Source: CAZHOV01 sp964534315
GTDB taxonomy: Bacteria > Bacteroidota > Bacteroidia > Chitinophagales > Saprospiraceae
Assembly: GCA_964534315.1 (NCBI GenBank)
Contig: CAZHOV010000248.1
Location: 1 to 5,320, forward strand
DNA: 5,320 bases
Direction: 5' to 3'
Part shown: positions 1 to 5,320 of the stretch, piece after piece
Position numbering within the stretch: position 1 is the first letter of the stretch
Layout: every line of letters begins with the position of its first letter
The notes under the pieces: generated by a model
Databases searched by the model: none
What the model saw: only the letters and a program-made list of their open reading frames with translations
Told to the model about the DNA's origin: nothing
Made by a program: the position numbers and the translations under genes

Positions 1-930
1 CCTACCGCCAATGGCAATGGGTAAGACAAATATATTGATTAATAATAGGTATAACGGGAATAACCAAGAGGCTTTATGGATAAAATCAGGGTTGGTATTT
101 TCAACTACTGCCATATGAAACTGCCTGGGAAGAAATAAAATGGCCGTCATAGAGATCAGGATCAACCATAACCATGTCCAGCTATCCATTTGAGCGGAGC
201 CGAGAGAGAAAAGCTGCTGCAGTTCGGTTTGTTTACTTGCTTGAGTAAACAGATCTTCAAAACCATCAAACAGTCCAAACGTTACAAATAAACCAATGGC
301 CAGGAAACCCACCAGCTTAACAATTGACTCAAAAGAAATAGCTGCAACTAACCCTTCATGGCGCTCATTGGGGTCCAATTTACGGACCCCGAAAATTAGG
401 GTGAAGAAGGTCAATATGATAGCAATGATAAGGGCTGTATCCTGGTAAAAGGGAATTTCTTGATTAGCTTCCTGCATGGGAATGCCAGGATGGGAGATGA
501 TTTCTACACTAAATGCAATGGCTTTTAACTGCAACGAAATATAGGGAATGATTCCAACAATAAACATGATCGAAGCAAAGGCCCCCAGGAAGGTGCTTTT
601 CCCATAGCGGGATGATACAAAATCCGCCAGTGAAGTGATCCGCTGATGCTTGCTGATCACGATGATCTTTTTGAGTACCAATGCGAAAAGAGGAGCCATA
701 ATGACCGGACCCAGATAGATGGGAAGAAATCCCAAGCCGGAGGTAGCAGCTCGTCCGACACTGCCAAAATACGTCCATGCCGTACAATAAACAGCCAGAG
801 ACAAGGCATAAATGTAAGGGTTGTTTACCAGGCTTTTCCCTTGTGCCGACCTGCGATCGCTAATATAAGCAATACCGAAAAGCAAGAAAACATAACCCAG
901 CGCAACAAAAATGATCAGGCCAGGACTCAT
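1..930 (-). CDS. SSS-domain sensor histidine kinase (CbrA/CrbS type), N-terminal part
   Basis: The first 310 codons are open from the ATG at 930 to the window edge, so the gene is partial. The visible part is a polytopic sodium:solute symporter-like domain. It carries signatures of the sensor-kinase branch rather than plain transporters: TAWTYFGSVGRAATSGLGF (about residues 50-68), RITSLADFVSSRYGKS (97-112), GVRKLDPNERHEGLVAAISF (181-200) and LPRQFHMAVVENTN (267-280). In that family (Pseudomonas CbrA, Vibrio CrbS) the transporter-like domain is followed by a linker, often a PAS domain, and then HisKA and HATPase domains; none of these is visible here. The expected role is an inner-membrane sensor of a small nutrient. 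Helices lie near residues 4-22, 38-56, 67-90, 114-138, 164-181, 194-219, 250-267 and 288-308. The start is well fixed because the preceding gene stops one base upstream, which suggests translational coupling. A transport-only protein is the main alternative, but the LPRQFH and DPNERHEG motifs argue against it. Confidence 0.85.
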   Translation of the reverse strand, partial: MSPGLIIFVALGYVFLLFGIAYISDRRSAQGKSLVNNPYIYALSLAVYCTAWTYFGSVGRAATSGLGFLPIYLGPVIMAPLFALVLKKIIVISKHQRITSLADFVSSRYGKSTFLGAFASIMFIVGIIPYISLQLKAIAFSVEIISHPGIPMQEANQEIPFYQDTALIIAIILTFFTLIFGVRKLDPNERHEGLVAAISFESIVKLVGFLAIGLFVTFGLFDGFEDLFTQASKQTELQQLFSLGSAQMDSWTWLWLILISMTAILFLPRQFHMAVVENTNPDFIHKASWLFPLYLLLINIFVLPIAIGGR

Positions 931-931
931 C

Positions 932-1135
932 TTATTTAGCGTTCTTGGAAACTTTTTTTACCATTCTAAAAAGAAAGATAATGATTATTCCCCATACCAT
1001 GAAGAAATAGAAGTATTGAAAAGGGATGCCCAAAAGAAGATGTGTACGTTCAGCTACCTCTACTAAAGGATAGTTGAATAACAGAAAGGATAGAATAAAG
1101 AGAAAAAAGAGTTTAGCTGTACGGTTTTTTTTCAT
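932..1135 (-). CDS. Small two-helix membrane protein, DUF3311-like
   Basis: A 67-residue protein with a basic N-terminus (MKKNRTAK), a hydrophobic helix at about residues 9-24, a short polar loop (VEVAERTH), a second helix at about 36-57 and a basic tail (KKVSKNAK). The positively charged ends suggest that both termini are cytoplasmic. The pattern of a Pro after the first helix followed by a GIPFQYFYFFMVW stretch recalls small accessory proteins encoded beside sodium:solute symporters (DUF3311 or DUF997 type). This is a resemblance by eye and not a confirmed assignment. The stop codon is separated from the ATG of the sensor gene by one base, so the two are almost certainly co-transcribed and probably translationally coupled. 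It may be a partner of the sensor's transporter-like domain; that is inference. No Shine-Dalgarno is visible, and a long hairpin repeat ends 9 nt before the start. Confidence 0.75.
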   Translation of the reverse strand: MKKNRTAKLFFLFILSFLLFNYPLVEVAERTHLLLGIPFQYFYFFMVWGIIIIFLFRMVKKVSKNAK

Positions 1136-1144
1136 AATTACTAG

Positions 1145-1200
1145 GTGAACGGTGAACCTTAAACAGTGAACCGTTTACGGCTTACTGTTCACGGTTTACC
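1145..1200. repeat. Heptamer-periodic inverted repeat with 23-nt hairpin arms
   Basis: Eight consecutive 7-nt units fill this interval, all fitting roughly GTNNACN. The first four read GTGAACG, GTGAACC, TTAAACA, GTGAACC and the last four GTTTACG, GCTTACT, GTTCACG, GTTTACC. AC is kept in 8 of 8 units and the T at position 2 in 7 of 8. GTNNAC is itself palindromic, so the array folds on itself: arms 1151-1173 and 1178-1200 (23 nt each) flank a 4-nt loop, with 18 of 23 positions matching. Read as the minus-strand transcript, two of the five mismatches become G-U pairs. It lies between two genes of one operon, overlaps the last codon and stop of the upstream gene, and ends 9 nt before the downstream start. 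No U-run follows, so it is not a standard terminator. A dispersed REP-like intergenic element is the likeliest nature. Confidence 0.8.
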
Positions 1201-1399
1201 TTACTTGTATAATACTCGGATTTAATACCTTCGACTTTATCATGGCCCACAAGAACAAGATACAAAAAAGTCCGATACCAATGGAAATCAGAAAGTGACT
1301 ATGGATGGTTGGTTCTACTGTAAATCTCCAAAGGAGGGTGATTAGTACATAAAGAACAACAATAACATTAGATATTTTGGTGCCTAAGCGGAATTTCAT
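1196..1399 (-). CDS. Small two-helix membrane protein, function unknown
   Basis: I do not recognise this family. Starting at the ATG at 1399 it has 67 residues: a short basic N-terminus (MKFRLGTK), a hydrophobic helix at about 9-25, a loop containing WRFTVEPTIHSH, a second helix at about 32-50, and a tail ending NPSIIQVR. An in-frame ATG at 1447 would add 16 residues, including a Pro/aromatic stretch (MFAWPFPPFYF). I prefer 1399 because its leader is AT-rich like those of the neighbours and the shorter protein has the usual basic-then-hydrophobic layout. It follows the symporter gene after 119 nt and precedes another two-helix 67-residue gene, so an accessory role in the transport or sensing system is plausible but unproven. 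Its final Arg codon and TAA stop lie at the edge of the inverted repeat, so the natural C-terminus may have been altered by insertion of that element. Confidence 0.65.
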   Translation of the reverse strand: MKFRLGTKISNVIVVLYVLITLLWRFTVEPTIHSHFLISIGIGLFCILFLWAMIKSKVLNPSIIQVR

Positions 1400-1518
1400 A
1401 AGATAATTATTTAAGAAATAAAATGGAGGGAACGGCCAGGCAAACATTTGCTTTTACAGATGCCTTATGCGTGACCAGATCCCCTTCACTAATTATTGAA
1501 CCTATCAAACAAATTTTA
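1400..1518 (-). other. 119-nt spacer between symporter and small membrane gene
   Basis: This is the longest gap inside the gene cluster; the others are 1, 32, 39 and 60 nt. It has no strong hairpin with a U-run, so I see no terminator. A 5-bp inverted pair (AGGCA at 1437-1441 with TGCCT 18 nt further on) is too weak to call. The part next to the 1399 start is AT-rich like other leaders here. An internal promoter or processing site could sit here, but none matches well enough to annotate. Confidence 0.4.
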
Positions 1519-3294
1519 TTAATGTGCGTGTGCTTCTCCGGCTCCCCTTGGAATACGGATATTTTCTACGATTTCCTGAACATCTTGCGGTGGCGGAGCT
1601 GTCAATCGAGATACCGTAAAGGAGATTACCAGATTGACGATCATGGCTACCGTTCCGAATCCTTCAGGCGAGATTCCAAACCACCAGTCTTCTTGCGTTC
1701 CTCCGCCAAACATATCTAATTTGTACTTCATCATATAGAACAACATCAGGACGATACCGACTACCATTCCGGAAATTGCTCCTTGTCGATTCATCCGCTT
1801 ATCGAAAATTCCCAAAATGATGGCAGGGAAAAAGGAGGCTGCCGCCAATCCAAAGGCCAGGGCAACAGTCGCAGCAACGAAACCCGGAGGATTAATACCG
1901 AAGTAACCGGCTACTAATACCGCGAAAACAGCGCCAATACGCGCCCACATTAGTTCGGCTTTGTCAGAAATATCAGGCTTTATCTGCATTTTGATCAAAT
2001 CTCTAGAGATAGCCGTAGAAATAACGAGCATGAGTCCTGCTGCGGTAGATAATGCTGCTGCCAAACCACCCGCAGCTACCAGCGCAATAACCCAGGCTGG
2101 AAGATTGGCAATTTCGGGGTTGGCCAATACCATAATATCACGGTCTACATATAGCTCATTTTGGGAGTCAGGGTTTCCGTTAGTCACCACGCGCTGGCCT
2201 ACCGCTCCGCGATTTTCCGCAAATTCCGGCGTCTTTGCCGCCAAAGCTTTACCTGCAACATATTGAACCACGCCGTCTCCGTTTTTGTCATCCCAGGCCA
2301 GCAGGCCCGTTTCTTCCCATTTTTTGAACCATTGTGGGAGTTCCGTATAATCTTTATTACTTACCGTCTGTATCATATTAGTACGTGCAAAAACAGCAAT
2401 AGCCGGAGCAGTGGTGTACAAAATAGCAATGAATACCAAGGCATACCCTGCTGAAACGCGGGCATCTTTTACACGCGGCACCGTAAAGAACCGGATAATA
2501 ACGTGCGGCAATCCGGCGGTACCTACCATAAGGGCGAACGTAATGGCTACCACGTCGATCATCGACTTACTACCATCGGTATATTCTGCAAATCCCAGTT
2601 CGGTGTGTAGTTGATCCAGTTTGTCGAGCAGATACATGCCAGACCCGTCAGCTACCGTTCCGCCAAAACCAAGTTGAGGAATAGGATTTCCCGTCATGGT
2701 AATAGAGATAAATATCGCAGGAACCATATAGGCAAAGATCAGTACGCAGTACTGCGCTACCTGCGTGTAGGTAATGCCTTTCATCCCCCCTAAAACGGCA
2801 TAAATAAATACGATGACCATACCGATAATTACGCCCGTATTAATATCTACTTCCAAAAATCTTGAAAATACGACGCCCACACCACGCATCTGACCAGCTA
2901 CATAGGTAAAGGAAACGATAATGGCACAAATAACAGCTACCGTTCTGGCCAGGTTAGAATAGTAGCGGTCCCCAATAAAATCGGGTACGGTAAATTTTCC
3001 AAATTTTCGCAGATAGGGTGCAAGTAATAGGGCAAGTAATACGTATCCACCCGTCCATCCCATTAGATAAACGCCGCCGTCATAACCCATAAAGGCTACC
3101 AGACCGGCCATTGAAATAAAAGAAGCGGCTGACATCCAGTCGGCTGCTGTAGCCATACCGTTTGCAACAGGGTGAACACCGCCTCCTGCTACGTAAAATT
3201 CTTTAGTTGATCCGGCTCTCGCCCAGATGGCGATGCCTATATAAAGGGCAAAAGTCAACCCTACAATGATAAAAGTCCATATCTGAACACTCAT
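1519..3294 (-). CDS. Sodium:solute symporter, VC_2705 subfamily (large subunit)
   Basis: A 591-residue inner-membrane transporter of the SSS family with about 13 helices (near 4-24, 46-70, 75-95, 115-137, 153-171, 180-202, 247-265, 281-303, 399-428, 449-465, 469-498, 506-521, 545-563). Diagnostic stretches include ADWMSAASFISMAG (51-64), VPDFIGDRYY (103-112), GLPHVIIRFFTVPRVKDAR (261-279) and AALSTAAGLMLVISTAISRD (413-432). S416-T417 align by motif with the Na2-site Ser/Thr of PutP, and the STAAGLML form resembles the acetate permease ActP more than PutP. An extended loop at about 304-398 carries a DKNGDG calcium-loop-like motif. The tail ends in GEAHAH. The gene lies 32 nt after the DUF4212 gene, the expected small partner. 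The likely role is sodium-coupled uptake of acetate or a similar short monocarboxylate. The subfamily call is firm; the substrate is inferred. Length is normal and no frameshift is seen. Confidence 0.93.
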   Translation of the reverse strand: MSVQIWTFIIVGLTFALYIGIAIWARAGSTKEFYVAGGGVHPVANGMATAADWMSAASFISMAGLVAFMGYDGGVYLMGWTGGYVLLALLLAPYLRKFGKFTVPDFIGDRYYSNLARTVAVICAIIVSFTYVAGQMRGVGVVFSRFLEVDINTGVIIGMVIVFIYAVLGGMKGITYTQVAQYCVLIFAYMVPAIFISITMTGNPIPQLGFGGTVADGSGMYLLDKLDQLHTELGFAEYTDGSKSMIDVVAITFALMVGTAGLPHVIIRFFTVPRVKDARVSAGYALVFIAILYTTAPAIAVFARTNMIQTVSNKDYTELPQWFKKWEETGLLAWDDKNGDGVVQYVAGKALAAKTPEFAENRGAVGQRVVTNGNPDSQNELYVDRDIMVLANPEIANLPAWVIALVAAGGLAAALSTAAGLMLVISTAISRDLIKMQIKPDISDKAELMWARIGAVFAVLVAGYFGINPPGFVAATVALAFGLAAASFFPAIILGIFDKRMNRQGAISGMVVGIVLMLFYMMKYKLDMFGGGTQEDWWFGISPEGFGTVAMIVNLVISFTVSRLTAPPPQDVQEIVENIRIPRGAGEAHAH

Positions 3295-3326
3295 GATATT
3301 TTATTTTTAGATTTTTTAAGGAAAGA

Positions 3327-3584
3327 TTATTGCTCGTCCACATCAAATTCTTTGTCAAGCTTATTCATTAAATAAACATAGACAAAAATGAGTATGACAA
3401 ATACGTAGATAGACCCCTGGTGGGCAAACCAAAAACCGAGTTTAAATCCGCCAAGACGAATGGAGTTCAGGCTATCGACTAAGAAAATGCCAAATACATA
3501 GGCAACTAGAAACCAGATGGCCAGCAGAATACTCAGATAAGTGATATTCCGCTTCCAATATTGTTGTAGATTTTTGTCAGACAT
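3327..3584 (-). CDS. DUF4212 protein, small subunit of sodium:solute symporter
   Basis: An 85-residue protein with two membrane helices (about 15-36 and 53-74). It has the family's conserved features: a YWKRNI motif near the N-terminus (9-14), IRLGGFKLGFWFAHQGS across the inter-helix segment (42-58), IYVFVILIFVYVYLMNKLD in the second helix and after it, and an acidic tail (KEFDVDEQ). Proteins of this family (TIGR03647/DUF4212) are encoded directly before the VC_2705-type large symporter, as here, with 32 nt between them. They are thought to be a small subunit needed for assembly or activity, much as YjcH accompanies ActP in E. coli; that parallel is inference. No Shine-Dalgarno sequence precedes the start. 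Length and motifs are typical and the gene looks intact. Confidence 0.93.
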   Translation of the reverse strand: MSDKNLQQYWKRNITYLSILLAIWFLVAYVFGIFLVDSLNSIRLGGFKLGFWFAHQGSIYVFVILIFVYVYLMNKLDKEFDVDEQ

Positions 3585-3623
3585 AATAGAAACAATTTTT
3601 ATTGCTGAGAAAAGAATTAGGTA

Positions 3624-4994
3624 TTATAAAAAGATGTGTCCTTGTAATCGAATCTGAGATACATCCCCTGGTACAGCCCCGTCTACTTCATTTCCGGAGA
3701 ATCTTACGGAGTGATATTCAAGTGTTACCTTAGCATGGTGACCGTTGATAAAGTAATTTAATCCTATATCAAGGCTATTTCCCCCACTTCTGCTCAAGGA
3801 TTCGTTGGCATCCCATGATCTGGTCTGGAAGGCTACATAAGGCATAAGCTGTACCTTTTTAATAGGTAATAAGTAACCTAGGTGACCGTAAATGGCTGTT
3901 CCGGTTCCAATCTCTAAAGCCCCGCTTCCGGAGCGATAAAAGAAGTTGTCTCCGTAGTCAAAACTCATAAAGGTAGCATAGGCATTTAGTACGCCCGCAC
4001 CTATCGGATAATCTAAAAAGGCATCAACAGAAAAGTGTAAAACATCTTCCAATGAGGTCTTGCTTTCTACTTCCGCCAAAAGATCATCAGCGCTGGTATC
4101 GATTCGGTTGAGGGTGTCGTTCAATAAAATAGAGCCACTCGGTTGAGCAAAGAATCCTGCTCCGAGCGCAAAGATCTTTTTCTTACCCAAATAAGTACCC
4201 ACTGCATAAGGAAGCTTGGTCGATTCTTTGTCAAAGAAATTGTATCGAAAATAACCTTCGACGATAAATCCGCCTTGAGATTGATTCGGGTCAATGTCAC
4301 TGTAAATATTATTGGTATTGTATACCGTTGATCCCTGATTAACCACTTCCAGCCCATTGCCGGATTGCAGACCGTTCTTCATGGCATCATTGAAGGCAAT
4401 ACGGTAATCAAAATTACCGATCGCCCCCTTTGCATATATCCCCATGTGACGGGCAAATTGGTCAGTTTGACCCAAAGAATGCCAGCCGATGAAGGGACGG
4501 GTAGCATCTAGCGTCATAAAATTGAGCGTGCTTGAATTGGCATGCCTGTTCATTCCTTTCCAGTAATGCAAACCACCACCGATATATAACTCATCAATTA
4601 CTTTGTACTCCGCCCAGGCATCGTGCATGAATAATTGAGGACCATTCCCCTGAATACCCGTAGGAGTTAATCCGGCTGATGACAAGTTGTTTAATCCAAA
4701 ATGGGTTAGTAACAAAAACTTAGGAGAGATTTGAGCATAAGCCAAAACCCTGGAGCGACGAATACTTGGAATGAGTTTGAAATCCGCATCATCGTTATTC
4801 AAATTATTAGTAGTTACCCAAATTTGACTCCATATGATAAAGCGTACATATTTGGATCCACTATCATTAAGCTGCAACGTGAGCGGTTTGTAGCTATGGT
4901 CCTCTTTTGGTTGCTCCTGTCCGTATGAAGAAACGCTGAAGAGTATTAAGAATGAAATTACCAGAATAAAAAGATGTGTAAATTTTTGTCTCAT
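3624..4994 (-). CDS. Outer-membrane beta-barrel porin (porin O/P-like)
   Basis: A 456-residue exported protein. Residues 1-25 form a signal peptide: MRQKF, then a long hydrophobic core, then SVSSYG with likely cleavage before QEQ. The rest alternates amphipathic strands, rich in aromatic and Gly residues, with polar turns (for example YVRFIIWSQIWVTTN at 49-63, FLLLTHFGLNN at 93-103, MPYVAFQTRSW at 384-394). It ends QIRLQGHIFL, a terminal strand with alternating hydrophobics as expected for barrel insertion by the Bam complex. An IRRSR cluster (78-82) could line the pore and favour anions, which is speculation. The overall look fits Bacteroidota porins of the phosphate-selective O/P type or relatives. 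It is the first gene of the cluster, 39 nt before the DUF4212 gene, so it probably lets the symporter's substrate cross the outer membrane. The exact family is uncertain; the barrel and export are well supported. Confidence 0.8.
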   Translation of the reverse strand: MRQKFTHLFILVISFLILFSVSSYGQEQPKEDHSYKPLTLQLNDSGSKYVRFIIWSQIWVTTNNLNNDDADFKLIPSIRRSRVLAYAQISPKFLLLTHFGLNNLSSAGLTPTGIQGNGPQLFMHDAWAEYKVIDELYIGGGLHYWKGMNRHANSSTLNFMTLDATRPFIGWHSLGQTDQFARHMGIYAKGAIGNFDYRIAFNDAMKNGLQSGNGLEVVNQGSTVYNTNNIYSDIDPNQSQGGFIVEGYFRYNFFDKESTKLPYAVGTYLGKKKIFALGAGFFAQPSGSILLNDTLNRIDTSADDLLAEVESKTSLEDVLHFSVDAFLDYPIGAGVLNAYATFMSFDYGDNFFYRSGSGALEIGTGTAIYGHLGYLLPIKKVQLMPYVAFQTRSWDANESLSRSGGNSLDIGLNYFINGHHAKVTLEYHSVRFSGNEVDGAVPGDVSQIRLQGHIFL

Positions 4995-5026
4995 AATTAT
5001 ACTGTTTTAAAGAACCGTTTGTTATG

Positions 5027-5057
5027 TAAAAGTATATAGTTATCTATATATATACAA
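5027..5057 (-). promoter_or_regulatory. Candidate promoter of the porin-symporter operon
   Basis: On the minus strand a TTG (5057-5055) is followed after 20 nt by TACTTTTA (5034-5027), one base away from the Bacteroidota -7 consensus TAnnTTTG, with spacing near that expected for the -33 TTG element. Transcription would start near 5020, giving a leader of roughly 25 nt before the ATG at 4994. An AT inverted repeat, TATATAG and CTATATA with a 4-nt spacer (5033-5050), lies between the two elements and could bind a regulator. The region is so AT-rich that chance matches are likely. Confidence 0.35.
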
Positions 5058-5088
5058 GTTTATTTCAATAAATTTTTCTCAGGCCATA

Positions 5089-5096
5089 CAAAATTA
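5089..5096 (-). promoter_or_regulatory. Alternative -7 box (TAATTTTG)
   Basis: This is an exact match to TAnnTTTG on the minus strand, about 95 nt before the porin ATG. It would give a leader of about 88 nt. No TTG is found at the expected -33 distance, so it is weaker in context than the candidate nearer the gene. It may be a second start or a chance match. Confidence 0.25.
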
Positions 5097-5320
5097 GCAA
5101 GAAAAGGAGCCCTGAAGAATAATAAATCAGCACCTTTCAGGTAGTTTGAAGAAAAAGTAAAAAAAATGGAAAGACTGGTAGGTGAGGGAGGTCACATATC
5201 TAAAAAAATATATTTTTGGATCATTCATCTACTAATTACCCAAGCCCATTAAACCCAACTAAATAGTTAAGCGGCAAATCAAAATTGCTTGTATAATAAT
5301 TTGTTCGAATGAAATTGACT

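Larger units (their letters stand above)
4995..5320. other. AT-rich noncoding region upstream of the operon
   Basis: No convincing gene lies in these 326 nt. It contains candidate minus-strand promoter elements (5027-5057 and 5089-5096), an AT inverted repeat (5033-5039 with 5044-5050), a 14-nt AT palindrome (5204-5217), and a loose inverted pair CCTGAA (5111-5116) with TTCAGG (5136-5141) separated by 19 nt. On the plus strand the last four codons (MKLT from 5309) could begin a divergent gene. On the minus strand a 27-codon open stretch enters from the right edge and stops near 5238; it resembles nothing I know. Neither is long enough to call. Confidence 0.6.

Noticed and set aside
509..787. 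Minus-strand 92-codon ORF in another frame of the sensor gene
   Set aside because: It lies wholly within the sensor reading frame, which has clear family motifs; its own translation is of shadow composition.
646..939. Plus-strand 97-codon ORF
   Set aside because: It is antisense to the sensor gene, with a polar, motif-free product and no sensible context.
1145..1200. CRISPR array or rho-independent terminator
   Set aside because: The 7-nt units have no spacers, and the hairpin is not followed by a U-run on either strand.
1400..1447. N-terminal extension of the small protein from ATG 1447
   Set aside because: It adds a Pro/aromatic stretch of no clear use. The ATG at 1399 gives a typical basic-then-hydrophobic N-terminus and an AT-rich leader.
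1423..1719. Plus-strand 98-codon ORF over the end of the symporter gene
   Set aside because: It is mostly antisense to the conserved symporter C-terminus and has no recognisable motif.
4121..4357. Minus-strand 78-codon ORF within the porin gene
   Set aside because: It is an alternative frame of a well-supported barrel protein, without motifs.
5111..5141. CCTGAA/TTCAGG inverted pair as a terminator
   Set aside because: The stem is only 6 bp with a 19-nt loop and no T-run directly after it.
5238..5320. Minus-strand 27-codon open stretch entering from the right edge
   Set aside because: It is too short, is not recognisable, and could be chance in AT-rich DNA.

Overview
The window looks like chromosomal DNA of a Bacteroidota bacterium, possibly of the Cytophagales type. 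The evidence is indirect. The start codons sit in AT-rich leaders with no Shine-Dalgarno sequence, there are candidate TAnnTTTG-type promoter elements, and the porin, DUF4212 and symporter genes have the character of that phylum. A relative such as Balneolota cannot be excluded.

Every supported gene is on the minus strand, so the window reads functionally from right to left. At the right end, 4995-5320 is an AT-rich stretch with no convincing gene and probably holds the operon promoter. Then come an outer-membrane beta-barrel porin (4994-3624), a DUF4212 small symporter subunit (3584-3327), and a VC_2705-type sodium:solute symporter (3294-1519). After a 119-nt spacer there is a two-helix membrane protein of 67 residues (1399-1196). 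A 56-nt heptamer-periodic inverted repeat (1145-1200) follows, then a second two-helix protein of 67 residues (1135-932). One base further on starts the N-terminal part of a CbrA/CrbS-type protein (930-1), cut by the left edge. Families of this type carry a transporter-like sensor domain followed by a histidine kinase. The kinase half lies outside the window.

The genes make a coherent uptake-and-sense module. The porin admits a small solute across the outer membrane, the large and small symporter subunits carry it across the inner membrane with sodium, and the second transporter-fold protein probably senses the same or a related solute. By family precedent (ActP/YjcH, VC_2705/DUF4212, CbrA, CrbS) acetate or another short monocarboxylate is the best guess, but no substrate can be read from the sequence.

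The most unusual element is the repeat at 1145-1200. It consists of eight 7-nt units of the form GTNNACN and folds into a hairpin with 23-nt arms. It lies between two operon genes, supplies the last codon and stop of the upstream one, and ends 9 nt before the start codon of the downstream one. I found no clear new defence or mobile system.
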